A stretch of 64,000 bases of DNA. It comes from Leptospira harrisiae. Its GTDB lineage: Bacteria; Spirochaetota; Leptospiria; Leptospirales; Leptospiraceae. The notes under the pieces were generated by a model. It worked only from the letters and a program-made list of their open reading frames with translations. It ran no database searches and was not told where the DNA came from. Position 1 is the first letter of the stretch; each line of letters begins with the position of its first letter. The stretch lies in contig NZ_NPDX01000001.1 in the NCBI RefSeq assembly GCF_002811945.1, forward strand, positions 984,501 to 1,048,500, read 5' to 3'. Below are positions 54,002-63,225 of the stretch, one piece after another. The translations under genes were made by a program, and so were the position numbers.

Positions 54002-54825
54002 GATAACTTTTTGGATGCCCGTTCTTGAAGTAAATTGATTAGGAACATAAAAACAAAAGAAGTGAGTAACATCACAAGTGCAATGGAAGTTGCTTTTTCG
54101 TATTCGTACTGTTCTAGTTTGGTGACAATGAGAAGGGGAAGGATCTCTGTTTTTCCGGGGATGTTACCGGAAATAAAAACAACAGATCCATATTCACCAA
54201 TACTTCTTGCAAAAGCCATTCCTGTTCCGGCAAGTAGGGAAGGCCAAAGTTCGGGAAGTAAAACTTTATAAAAAGTTTGGAAGGGTGTCGCACCAAGACA
54301 ACGGGCACTTTCTTCCAGTTCCTTTGGTAATTCTTCAATCACAGGTTGTACAGTTCGTACGACAAAAGGAAATCCAATAAAAACAAGTGCGATCACAATT
54401 CCAATCGGAGTGTAGGCAATTTTGATTCCCCAGTGTTCAAAGTAGGATCCAATGATTCCATTTTGAGAATAAATTGTGGTGAGAGCTATTCCTGCCACTG
54501 CAGTGGGTAGGGTGAATGGTAAGTCGATTAAGGTATCGAGTAATTTTTTAAAAGGAAAGTTGTAACGAACAAGAACCCAAGCGAATAAAAATCCAACGAA
54601 GAGATTGATGAAGGCAGAAATAAAACCCACACTGAAACTTAAAAATAGTGCGGAACGAATTCTTTCATCGGCAAACACTTCTAAGATCCCTGAAACTCCA
54701 ATCCCAAGGGAATGGAAAAAAAGTCCTAGAAGTGGAATGACAACAACCGCGGACGAATAAAAGACAGTCAGTCCTAAACTGATTCCAAAATGTAGTTTTT
54801 TATACGGCCGGGTTTCTATAAGCAT
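53998..54825 (-). CDS. cysT: Sulfate ABC transporter permease CysT
   Basis: 275 residues with six membrane helices. The coupling loop is [20 protein letters not shown], and [20 protein letters not shown] is the CysT signature. [18 protein letters not shown] is a conserved helix. ATG at 54825, 3 bases after the sbp stop; overlaps cysW by 4. Also called CysU. Confidence 0.93.
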
Positions 54826-54828
54826 ATT

Positions 54829-55866
54829 TTAAGGGGTTTTGTAGATGGCATCAAAGACACCTGCATCTGCAAAATGTTTTTTCTGAGCAGATTCCCAAGT
54901 TTCGCCTAAATCGGATAGGGAAAATAATTTAATGTTGGGAAATTCTTTTGCAGAAGATTTTGCCACTGCCTTATCAGTCGGTCTAAAAAAATGTTTTGCG
55001 ATGATGGATTGTCCTTCTTTTGTATAAAGGAACTCTAGGTAGGAAGTTGCCTTTTCCAAATTGCCTTTTTCTGTAGCAGTTTTTGTAACAACAGCAACAG
55101 GAGTTTCTGCTTTGATGGATTCAGATGGATACACAACTTCTAATGTGTTTTTTCCTGATCTTTTTTCTTCATCTAAAGATAGTTTGGCTTCGTTTTCCCA
55201 AGTGATGAGTACATCACCTATTCCTCTTTGGACAAAAGTAGTTGTGGACCCGCGAGCGCCTGTATCAAGAACGGATGTATTTTTGAAAAGTGCTTTGACA
55301 AACTCTGTAGCTTTTTCATCAGATTTATATTTACGTTTTGCAAATCCATAAGCTGACAAATAATTCCAACGAGCTCCCCCACTGGTTTTTGGATTAGGAG
55401 TGATGATAGAAACTCCTGGTTTTACAATGTCATCCCAATCTTTGATTTTTTTCGGATTGGATTTACGCACTAAAAATACAATCGTTGAATAGTAAGGAAC
55501 ACTATTGTTTGGGAGTTTTTTTTGCCAATTTGCATCGATTAACCCTGATTTGGTGGAGATGCTATCAATGTCGTAAGATAGAGCAAGGCTTACTACGTCA
55601 GCATCTAGTCCATCTATTACGGCTCGCGCTTGTTTCCCGGATCCGCCGTGGGATTGTTGGATGGCAAACTCAGTTCCTTTTTTGGATTTCCATTCTTTTA
55701 AGAAAGCTTTGTTAATTTCCTCATACAATTCTCTTGTAGGGTCAAAGGACACATGGAGGAAAGTGCCTTCACTTGCGAGTGAGGCGAAGCTCATCACACT
55801 CAATAAAATGCACAATATGGCAGAAATTGTTGATTTTAGGTTCGAAATACGGGTATACTTTTTCAT
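54829..55866 (-). CDS. sbp: Periplasmic sulfate-binding protein
   Basis: 345 residues. The signal peptide runs to about residue 31 (SFASLASEG). The mature protein has [35 protein letters not shown] and [13 protein letters not shown], all signature segments of sulfate/thiosulfate-binding proteins. It delivers substrate to CysT/CysW. First gene of sbp-cysT-cysW-cysA. Its leader contains TCCGCTAA (minus strand), shared with the cysH leader. The distinction from CysP (thiosulfate) cannot be made by eye. Confidence 0.93.
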   Translation of the reverse strand: MKKYTRISNLKSTISAILCILLSVMSFASLASEGTFLHVSFDPTRELYEEINKAFLKEWKSKKGTEFAIQQSHGGSGKQARAVIDGLDADVVSLALSYDIDSISTKSGLIDANWQKKLPNNSVPYYSTIVFLVRKSNPKKIKDWDDIVKPGVSIITPNPKTSGGARWNYLSAYGFAKRKYKSDEKATEFVKALFKNTSVLDTGARGSTTTFVQRGIGDVLITWENEAKLSLDEEKRSGKNTLEVVYPSESIKAETPVAVVTKTATEKGNLEKATSYLEFLYTKEGQSIIAKHFFRPTDKAVAKSSAKEFPNIKLFSLSDLGETWESAQKKHFADAGVFDAIYKTP

Positions 55867-55926
55867 TTTTGCGCCCTTTTGTTTAATAAATCAAACTCAT
55901 CCTCCAATTTAGCGGATATTCGTCAA

Positions 55927-55942
55927 ACGAAATTTATTTCGT
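55927..55942. repeat. Short palindrome between sbp and fliK
   Basis: ACGAAAT and ATTTCGT face each other across two T bases in the divergent region. It may belong to either promoter; no further evidence. Confidence 0.4.
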
Positions 55943-55951
55943 AAAACCTGT

Positions 55952-55991
55952 TCTTCTTCCTTTCCCGACATAAACCAGAAAAGGAAGAAGA
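55952..55991. promoter_or_regulatory. 12-bp perfect stem-loop in the fliK leader
   Basis: TCTTCTTCCTTT (55952-55963) pairs perfectly with AAAGGAAGAAGA (55980-55991) over a 16-base loop, ending 54 bases before the fliK ATG. No T tract follows on either strand, so it is not a terminator. The arms are pure pyrimidine/purine. It could be a 5'-UTR structure or a protein site. Confidence 0.55.
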
Positions 55992-56045
55992 TAATTCTCT
56001 CAAGGAAATCTGGGGAAGTTCGATCCTTAAGGGAGAAGGCACCCC

Positions 56046-57689
56046 ATGAACGTAAAAGCCCCGAACCAAAACGTAATCCAATTCCCCCAAGTAGACGGGA
56101 AGTCTTCCAAACCGAATGGAACAGAAAATCATTCGATGATGGCAGTTCGGGAAAGTTTTGGGGAAATTTTGGAACGAGAGTTTCAAGTGCATTCTGAAAC
56201 GAAACACTCTGGCTCTGAATACAAGACTATAGGAAGAGAAAAAGAAGAAAGTAATTTGCCTTCAGATGTTTCTAAGCAAGAAGAAATCTCCAAACAAGGA
56301 TTAAATAACCCTTCCTCTACTACTTCTGAGACTAACGCTCTAAAAGACTCGGCTCCTTCCGATGAAACTGATGATTCCGAAGAAGAAGAGGATTTGGATC
56401 GAGATGCTCTAGAGTATAGCCTTGATCTTGTGGCAACTCATGGGGATTGGGATAGGGCGCTGATTTCTGCAAACCAACTGAATGATATGAGTGTTAAGGA
56501 AAAAACAGTTTTACTTTCCTTACAAAAGTCTGCGGAAAAAACCACTGCTTACTCTCCTAAAGAAGGGACTGCCTTTGTGGATGAAGCAAAAAAGTTGGCG
56601 ATGAATTATTTCCAAACAGAAAAAGGTTCCAAACCAAATGAATCTACTTCTTCCCAATCAAAAATCAATTTAGAAAAAGATTCTAATTTAGTTCTTTTTC
56701 CAAAGGCAGAAAAAAAGGCCTCAGAAACTAAAAAAGGAAATGAAAAACTCGAATCAATAGTTGCCAAAAAAGAATCCGCACATTCTGGTTCTGTGGTTTC
56801 TGATTTGGTATTTGCCAAAGGAAAAGAAATAAAAGTGGAAGGGACAGAACTCCCCACCGAACATTCTGTTCGAAAAACTGATGGAAAAATAAAATCAAAC
56901 AAACAAACTAAAAATGGATCGGAATCGGGAGAGGTTTCGTCCGAACAAGAAAAATCCAACCAAAGTTTAAACTCAGATAAAATGATTCGTTCCCTTGGAA
57001 TCAAAGATAAAGAATTTCAAAAACAAGATTTGAAATCACAAATTCCATCTGAAAAACAAAAACAGACAGAGGCTTCGGTCATTCTTAACATTCAAAATTC
57101 TTCTTCTGCAAAATCGGGAGAAGAGGGCAGCCGATCGTTTGAAGATAAAGGCCAGAAACAAAGTTTTCAATTTACTTCTTTAGAATCTAAATCTACGCAA
57201 AAAACTGAAGACATTCGTTCTGCAGAAAAAACCGCAAAACCAAAAGAAACAGGTCTCAAACAAAATATTGACGAACTCATCAAACAAGCGCGGTTTGATA
57301 TTGTCCAAAATGGAAAGTCCAGTGCTGAGATCGTAATGAATCCTAAAGAATACGGTAGGCTTACTTTAAAAGTCACTGTGGATGGGGATAAAGTAGAAGG
57401 ACGAATCCTTGTAGAATCGGAAGAACTTCAAAAATCCCTTCAAAACGAAATCCAATCCATCAAAGAAAACTTAAAAGACGCAGGTCTCGACTTACAAGCG
57501 CTCATCATTGATTTATGGGATGATGGAAGTGGTCTAACCGACCGCAAAGAACAAAATGAACTCTACCAAACCATGGTGGATGCGGCCCGGTTTCGTAATA
57601 CAGATAACAATTTAGGTTTAGAAGAATCATCAGACTTACTTGGTTCTCCCATTTTCGAAGAACCCAAAACATTGGAATTTTTCGCCTAA
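56046..57689 (+). CDS. fliK: Flagellar hook-length control protein FliK
   Basis: 547 residues. Measures the growing hook and switches export from hook to filament proteins. A long hydrophilic, Ser/Lys/Glu-rich N-terminal and middle part (1-400) is poorly conserved, as usual. The C-terminal domain (about 405-500) is the recognisable FliK export-switch domain: SAEIVMNPKEYGRLTLKVTV and GRILVESEELQKSLQNEIQS. An AAGGGAGAAGG stretch precedes the ATG at 56046. First of the fliK-flgD-flgE unit. Confidence 0.88.
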   Translation: MNVKAPNQNVIQFPQVDGKSSKPNGTENHSMMAVRESFGEILEREFQVHSETKHSGSEYKTIGREKEESNLPSDVSKQEEISKQGLNNPSSTTSETNALKDSAPSDETDDSEEEEDLDRDALEYSLDLVATHGDWDRALISANQLNDMSVKEKTVLLSLQKSAEKTTAYSPKEGTAFVDEAKKLAMNYFQTEKGSKPNESTSSQSKINLEKDSNLVLFPKAEKKASETKKGNEKLESIVAKKESAHSGSVVSDLVFAKGKEIKVEGTELPTEHSVRKTDGKIKSNKQTKNGSESGEVSSEQEKSNQSLNSDKMIRSLGIKDKEFQKQDLKSQIPSEKQKQTEASVILNIQNSSSAKSGEEGSRSFEDKGQKQSFQFTSLESKSTQKTEDIRSAEKTAKPKETGLKQNIDELIKQARFDIVQNGKSSAEIVMNPKEYGRLTLKVTVDGDKVEGRILVESEELQKSLQNEIQSIKENLKDAGLDLQALIIDLWDDGSGLTDRKEQNELYQTMVDAARFRNTDNNLGLEESSDLLGSPIFEEPKTLEFFA

Positions 57690-57722
57690 ATCACTAACAA
57701 ATATAGAAAAATAGAGGATCCC

Positions 57723-58307
57723 ATGCCAGACGGAATGCAAGATATATCGACTCAAAATTCAGCTAGAACCAAATACTTTGAAGGGGATAGAACCTTTAAT
57801 ATTCGTAAACATTTGGATCAGTTAGAAAAAGAAGAAACAAGTGGTTTGAAGGGAATCGAAATTCGTGAGAAACAAAAAGAACTAGGAAAGGATGATTTTT
57901 TAAAACTCCTTCTCACACAACTTTCTCACCAAGATCCAACAAACCCAGTGCAAGATAAAGACTTCATCGCACAAATGGCTCAGTTCTCATCACTCGAACA
58001 AATGAAAAATATTTCTTCTGGTATTGCTAGAATGGAATCTAAACAAAGTTATTCGGTAGTGGGAAAAATTGTTTCCGGGCCAGATTTAGTTACTGGTGAA
58101 GATGTGACAGGACTTGCGGGTGCCATTCTTTTTGATAACGAAGGAAAAACCTACGTTCGTGTGAATGGAAGGATGCTTGATGTTGCAAAAATCAATTTGA
58201 TTTCTGATCCATCACTACTCAAAGCTGAACCAGAATTCCAACGTCCGCAAAACGCAACTAACGTACCAAATAATACGTTAAAAAAACAAGAAGCTTATCA
58301 GGATTAA
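57723..58307 (+). CDS. flgD: Flagellar hook assembly protein FlgD
   Basis: 194 residues. Caps the hook during assembly. The conserved core is [20 protein letters not shown] followed by [15 protein letters not shown], the FlgD N-terminal signature. The C-terminal part has a short beta-domain; the Ig-like region of larger FlgD proteins is reduced. AGAGGATCCC precedes the ATG at 57723. Lies 33 bases after fliK and 38 before flgE. Confidence 0.94.
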   Translation: MPDGMQDISTQNSARTKYFEGDRTFNIRKHLDQLEKEETSGLKGIEIREKQKELGKDDFLKLLLTQLSHQDPTNPVQDKDFIAQMAQFSSLEQMKNISSGIARMESKQSYSVVGKIVSGPDLVTGEDVTGLAGAILFDNEGKTYVRVNGRMLDVAKINLISDPSLLKAEPEFQRPQNATNVPNNTLKKQEAYQD

Positions 58308-58345
58308 TCAAAAAAGGTCGATAGAAAAAGAGAGGATATAACGTT

Positions 58346-59740
58346 ATGATGAGATCACTTTACTCCGGAGTTTCCGGATTGAAAAACCACCAAGTAAGAA
58401 TGGATGTTATTGGTAACAACATTTCCAACGTGAACACACACGGTTTTAAAACGGAACGAGTTACCTTCCAAGATATGATCTCGCAAGAGTTACAAGGTGC
58501 CTCAGAACCGAACGAAAGGATTGGGGGAACAAACCCGAAACAAGTAGGACTTGGTTCTCTCATTGCTGCAATCGATAAAATTATGACACAAGGTGCATTG
58601 CAAACTACAGGAAAAAATACTGATGTTGCAGTTTCTGGTGAAGGTTTCTTCGTTGTAAAAGATGGCGACAAACAATTTTATACTCGTGCTGGTGCTTTCA
58701 ACGTAGATAAAAACGGATTTTATGTAAACCCTGCCAACGGTTTAAAAGTACAAGGTTGGAATTCTCGTTTGGATGATGGTGGAAACAAATACATCAACTC
58801 CGCTGGATCTTTGGAAGACATCATGATTCCTCTTTATTCTAAAGAACCTGCTCGTGCGACTCAAAACGTAGACTTTCAATCCAACCTCAATGCAAGTGTT
58901 GCCGCAGTTCCATCAGATGCAACAGAAGAAGACATCCAACGTTATATCAATGATCCAGATCCTCGCCAAAGAAGAGGCCATGTAACATCTATTAATGTAT
59001 ATGATGAACTTGGAAACACGCGCCAAATGGGTGTTGAGTTTTACAAAATGAGAGAAAACGTATGGAAGATGCGTTTCAAATTGGAAGATTCAAGCCAAGT
59101 ATCTGTAGACGTCAGTGGAACTGGTGGGGAAAACACAAAAGTTTCTGGAAACCAAGAGCTTGAAGTTTCTTTCACACCAGATGGAAAAATCATTTCTGTT
59201 TCCGATGGAGTGGATTCCCAAACGACCGGAAAACTCAAAGCGGATATTTCTTTCCGCATTCCTGGAAACCCAACGGCTCAAAAATTCAGTTTGAATTTAG
59301 GGGAAGCGGGTCTTGTGGGTGGGATCACTCAGTTCTCTTCTGATTTTACAACTAAAGCTGTGAAACAAGACGGATACCCAATGGGATATATGGAATCTTT
59401 TTCCATCGACAACACAGGAACAGTCACGGGAGTTTTTTCGAATGGAGTGCGCCAACCACTCGCAAGGATTGCTCTTGCTAACTTTACAAACCCAGCCGGT
59501 CTCAACAAAGAAGGGGACACAATGTATAGTTACTCTCTGAACTCAGGGGATGCAAACATTGGGGAAGCTGGAAGCCAAGGCCGTGGAAAAATCAACGCGG
59601 GCCTACTTGAGATGTCAAACGTGGATCTTTCTGACCAGTTCACAGATATGATTGTGACCCAAAGGGGATTCCAAGCCAACTCACGAACCATTGTGACTTC
59701 TGACCAAATGATCCAGGAAGTTCTAGGTCTCAAACGATAA
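58346..59740 (+). CDS. flgE: Flagellar hook protein FlgE
   Basis: 464 residues forming the periplasmic hook. The N-terminal rod-type signature is [20 protein letters not shown] followed by [15 protein letters not shown], and the C-terminus has [20 protein letters not shown]. The protein contains no cysteine. In the region [11 protein letters not shown], Ser179-Asn180 stands where Treponema denticola FlgE has the cross-linking Cys178-Asn179, and Lys166 stands in place of Lys165 with the same 13-residue spacing. GAGAGGATATAACGTT precedes the ATG. A clear terminator follows. Confidence 0.96.
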   Translation: MMRSLYSGVSGLKNHQVRMDVIGNNISNVNTHGFKTERVTFQDMISQELQGASEPNERIGGTNPKQVGLGSLIAAIDKIMTQGALQTTGKNTDVAVSGEGFFVVKDGDKQFYTRAGAFNVDKNGFYVNPANGLKVQGWNSRLDDGGNKYINSAGSLEDIMIPLYSKEPARATQNVDFQSNLNASVAAVPSDATEEDIQRYINDPDPRQRRGHVTSINVYDELGNTRQMGVEFYKMRENVWKMRFKLEDSSQVSVDVSGTGGENTKVSGNQELEVSFTPDGKIISVSDGVDSQTTGKLKADISFRIPGNPTAQKFSLNLGEAGLVGGITQFSSDFTTKAVKQDGYPMGYMESFSIDNTGTVTGVFSNGVRQPLARIALANFTNPAGLNKEGDTMYSYSLNSGDANIGEAGSQGRGKINAGLLEMSNVDLSDQFTDMIVTQRGFQANSRTIVTSDQMIQEVLGLKR

Positions 59741-59752
59741 GATTCGATTCCT

Positions 59753-59774
59753 AACGGGGGAAACCCCGTTTTTT
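59753..59774 (+). terminator. Rho-independent terminator after flgE
   Basis: AACGGGG pairs with CCCCGTT over a GAAA loop and is followed by a T run. It ends the fliK-flgD-flgE unit. Confidence 0.92.
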
Positions 59775-59828
59775 CCTTGAGTTCTGCAAAATTCTAAGAA
59801 AAATAGGTCAAACCAAACTTTTTAGAAT

Positions 59829-62183
59829 TTGCAAAACTTGTCCCGCTTTCAAAAAAATACACTACTCACCTTTTCCCTTTTGGCGTTTGTCGCCTATGCT
59901 CCGTTATACTATTCGATTCGTAATGCGATCAAAAAAGAAACCTTACCGGTGACTTATGAGTCCGCGGAAACCGTTTCCTTTTTTAGTTTAGGCGAATTTG
60001 AAATAACAGGAAAAGAATCTGATCCTAAAACCATTCATCTCCTATCCGAATTGGTTGACTTTGAATTTCGGAAAGTTACAGGGGGAGTGTATCTCGGAAA
60101 AGAAAATTCTCTCACACTTGCAAAGAAACTAAGAACCAATTTTGTTTTGTTTGGGGTTTTTGAATGGAAAGAAACGGGAATTGAATTCAATCCCCGCATA
60201 AGTTCTGTGGAACAAAAGTCAACTTATTCAGGAAAATCTATTTTTCTCCCTTATGAGGAACGTGGGAAACTTGTTTCCGTTATTTATAAATCACTCTCTC
60301 ATCTTTTTGAGGAAACTATTCGTTTGCATCGATTGATGAAACGAAGTCCAGAATGGAAAATTCCTTCTGAAGATGAATTCCTCTCGGAATCCGAGTTTGT
60401 TCAACTATCTGACTACGATCCAAAGTTGTCCTTTGAAGAAAAAAACTCCCTTTTCAAATCCTTGGAATTCCCTTCGGAGTATTTGCAGTTCATCAAGATT
60501 TGCCTTAGCTTAGAAAAAAAATCCGAAGACTCGTTTAAAGAAATTTGGCGTAATGTAGGAGGAAATTCCAATCTTTCCGCCTATACGAGGTTTTATGTTG
60601 CTAAAAACATTGCAGAGTTCTATTTCACAAAAAAAGAATTTGGTAAAACCATTGAATATGCAAGCGCCGCAAAAAAAGAAAGAGAACTTCTTAAATCTGT
60701 ATTTCACAGTGACTATGCAGATACTATTTCTTTACTCGGAAAGGCTTTGGTTCTAGAAGGAAAAAAAGAAGAGGCAGTTTATTACCTAACTTCTGCAAGA
60801 AAACTTTATGATACATTGGGTTTGTTACAAGATCCCACTTCAGTAGAAAATTCTTATTTCTACGGACTACTACTTTACGATTTATCACAACCCGAACTTG
60901 CTTCCTATGAATTGTCCTTTATTCGGGGGTTGGTTCCTACGGGACTAAATTCACTATATTTAGATTTTAATTTAGCAAAGGTATATTATGATTTAGGTAG
61001 GTTTGATGCCGCCTTGTCATTGTTACAAGAACAAAGAAAAGCGATTATGGATGAAAGTTATGCCAATCACGACATTGCTTTGTATTCTTATAATTTATAC
61101 GCAGCCACTCTTTACAAATCAGGGAAATGGAGTGTTGCAAAATCGGTTTGGGAGTCCCTTGTTTCTGCAAAGTCCATTTATGGAATCGAAGAAAAACCAT
61201 ACCACAGGTATGCTTTATTTAATTTAGCAGTTCTTTCTAAACTTCGAAATAATCCAGAACAAACAGAAACTTATTATAAACAGTATGTAAGGTTATCGCC
61301 ATTTGGACAAATTGTTGACTTACCTACAAATGAACGTTTTGAAATTGGAAAACCGATTTATCCTTATACTTGGGAAACTTTGAGTCCAAACTCCTTTACC
61401 GAATTAGAAGAAAAAACTATCAGATCTTACACGGGACGTTATTTATTTAATGGCCAAGATGAAGAAATTCGTGCAAGGACCTATGAAAATAGATTAGAAG
61501 ATACTAATTTATTTTTAGATGATTTGTTAAATGCAAAAGCCTTTCTTTCCAAACCTATGTCCGCCCTCAGGAAAACATTGTTTGGTGATTTAAAACGATT
61601 TGAAAAAGGAAATCAAATTGTATTTTTTGATATCGGACCTGCTTTAAATCATCCTGAATATCCTGGAGTTACCTCTCTTGCTGTCGCCAAACATTTTTCG
61701 GGAATGGAAGTCGTATTATGGGAGTTACCTGGGGAAGTAGATTTATTTTTGAAAAAGGTAAAACCGGAATTAAAAGATAGACTTTATGCTTTTCCAAACA
61801 TTCGGATTCTATCTGGGGATGGAGTGGGTGAATTCCAAACTGTTTATTCGGACCCTAACAATTGGATCCTTAGGAATCGGCCCATCCCGAATTTAAAGGG
61901 TAAAACCATCATCATTCGTGCAGCAAACTCCATTGATATTTATGAGCCATTTACAAAAATTCTTCCCCATTTCCAAAACATAGGAAAGGAACTAAAATCA
62001 AATCCTATCCTTTATTTTTTTAATCGCAGTATCTTGTTAAAACCCGCTGGAAGTGAAAAATTCATTTTGATTGGTAATCAATCCATTCGTGGTTTTCATC
62101 ATAACTTTCAAAGTTTAGACCGTAATGGAGAGCCTCCTTATTCCATCCTTCCGTTTACTGTTTGTGAGGAAGTAAACTTATGA
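59829..62183 (+). CDS. TPR protein with membrane anchor and Rossmann-like C-terminal domain
   Basis: 784 residues, not a named family. A hydrophobic anchor (about 11-29) starts it. Residues about 60-170 are a mixed domain; about 245-500 are TPR-like helical repeats (YADTISLLGKALVLEGKKEE, FNLAKVYYDLGRFDAALSLL). Residues about 590-750 look like a degenerate S-adenosylmethionine-type fold: QIVFFDIGPALNHPEYPGVT, then VVLWELPGEVDLF and NIRILSGDGVGEF, in motif I-II-III order. The start is TTG at 59829 (or TTG at 59838); no ATG is near and no clear Shine-Dalgarno is seen. Overlaps the next gene by ATGA. Confidence 0.7.
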   Translation: MQNLSRFQKNTLLTFSLLAFVAYAPLYYSIRNAIKKETLPVTYESAETVSFFSLGEFEITGKESDPKTIHLLSELVDFEFRKVTGGVYLGKENSLTLAKKLRTNFVLFGVFEWKETGIEFNPRISSVEQKSTYSGKSIFLPYEERGKLVSVIYKSLSHLFEETIRLHRLMKRSPEWKIPSEDEFLSESEFVQLSDYDPKLSFEEKNSLFKSLEFPSEYLQFIKICLSLEKKSEDSFKEIWRNVGGNSNLSAYTRFYVAKNIAEFYFTKKEFGKTIEYASAAKKERELLKSVFHSDYADTISLLGKALVLEGKKEEAVYYLTSARKLYDTLGLLQDPTSVENSYFYGLLLYDLSQPELASYELSFIRGLVPTGLNSLYLDFNLAKVYYDLGRFDAALSLLQEQRKAIMDESYANHDIALYSYNLYAATLYKSGKWSVAKSVWESLVSAKSIYGIEEKPYHRYALFNLAVLSKLRNNPEQTETYYKQYVRLSPFGQIVDLPTNERFEIGKPIYPYTWETLSPNSFTELEEKTIRSYTGRYLFNGQDEEIRARTYENRLEDTNLFLDDLLNAKAFLSKPMSALRKTLFGDLKRFEKGNQIVFFDIGPALNHPEYPGVTSLAVAKHFSGMEVVLWELPGEVDLFLKKVKPELKDRLYAFPNIRILSGDGVGEFQTVYSDPNNWILRNRPIPNLKGKTIIIRAANSIDIYEPFTKILPHFQNIGKELKSNPILYFFNRSILLKPAGSEKFILIGNQSIRGFHHNFQSLDRNGEPPYSILPFTVCEEVNL

Positions 62184-63175
62184 ATTTATTCGAAACAGAA
62201 TTCTTATTTTGTATTCTTTCAAGTTTCTTTTTGTTCCATTCACTTTTTCGAATCTCAGATGAGGGAAAACGAAGTGAATTAATTTTCCAATGGACCTTGA
62301 TCACTGTTGTTGGCTTTTTCATTACTGAAATTTTAAAAAAATGGGGAATCCACTCGTTACTTTGGAATTCTGATTCGTTATTTTTGTATATCGCAAAAAG
62401 TAATTTATTATTGTTTCTAACTTATTTTTCATTCGAAGAGAGTTGGTTTTCTTTCCAACCGGTAAGAAGGTTCTTTTTTTTCGGCCTTTTGTTTGTGTTT
62501 TGGATTGGAGTAATGTTTGGAATTCATTTTTTTCAAACTACTATCCTTGTACAAGACAATACACTTATATTGCCGTTTGCAATTTCGCTTGGGGCATTTG
62601 TTTGGATTCGTGAAATGTTTTGGTCTCTTGAAGGAGTCAGAGAATCTACGTTAGGTGATGATAGTGCTCGGTTTGTTTATTTGTCTGTATTGCCTGCTAC
62701 ATTTTTAGTTTTTTCGCCCTGGAAAACTGAGGTTAATTTTTACAATCAAGTCTCCGCCATTGTAATCTATGGAATTTCATCCTTTGTTGGATTTCTATTC
62801 GTTTCGAAACTCAAAAAAGAAATAGTTCCTGCCTCCGCTGAGATTGGGATTTGGATTGGGACTTTGGCATTTTCCTCTTGTTTGGGAACTGAGATTTTGG
62901 TGGTTTTGCCTTTAGCTTTTCTATCGGGAATTTTTGGCCGTTTGATATATTCCCATTTATCATCGCTTCGTTGGTCAGAGTCGGGAATCCGAGGGGTATT
63001 ATCTTTTCTTTACCCGGCTACACTCGGAATTTTCCTTCCCTTTTTACTGGTCGAAGCGAATCTTTGGGTGCATTCACCCTATGTATTGTTAGGGGTTCAG
63101 GTGCTTTATTTTTTAAGTTTTTATCTAGTCGCCTGTCTCTTTTTCGGGATCATCCTGCTCTTCAAACAAAAGTAA
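62180..63175 (+). CDS. Unknown polytopic membrane protein
   Basis: 331 residues with about nine or ten membrane helices and short loops; not recognised. Several Trp/Phe-rich helices and a charged loop (SLEGVRESTLGDDSARF) in the middle are visible, as is the helix pair after RWSESGIRGVLSF near the end. The ATG at 62180 lies in the stop of the TPR protein gene, so they are translated together and may act as a pair. Nothing shows a substrate. Confidence 0.75.
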   Translation: MNLFETEFLFCILSSFFLFHSLFRISDEGKRSELIFQWTLITVVGFFITEILKKWGIHSLLWNSDSLFLYIAKSNLLLFLTYFSFEESWFSFQPVRRFFFFGLLFVFWIGVMFGIHFFQTTILVQDNTLILPFAISLGAFVWIREMFWSLEGVRESTLGDDSARFVYLSVLPATFLVFSPWKTEVNFYNQVSAIVIYGISSFVGFLFVSKLKKEIVPASAEIGIWIGTLAFSSCLGTEILVVLPLAFLSGIFGRLIYSHLSSLRWSESGIRGVLSFLYPATLGIFLPFLLVEANLWVHSPYVLLGVQVLYFLSFYLVACLFFGIILLFKQK

Positions 63176-63194
63176 GATTATTTTTCTAAAAAAC

Positions 63195-63213
63195 AATCGA
63201 CAGTCGATTTTTT
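63195..63213 (+). terminator. Possible terminator after the membrane protein gene
   Basis: AATCGAC and GTCGATT are perfect inverted copies around one A, followed by T residues to 63213. The stem is short, so termination is likely but may be weak. Confidence 0.5.
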
Positions 63214-63225
63214 CATGTCGATAGT

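Noticed and set aside
55867..56045. Riboswitch between sbp and fliK
   Set aside because: Stem-loops are present but no S-adenosylmethionine or other known riboswitch core is recognisable.
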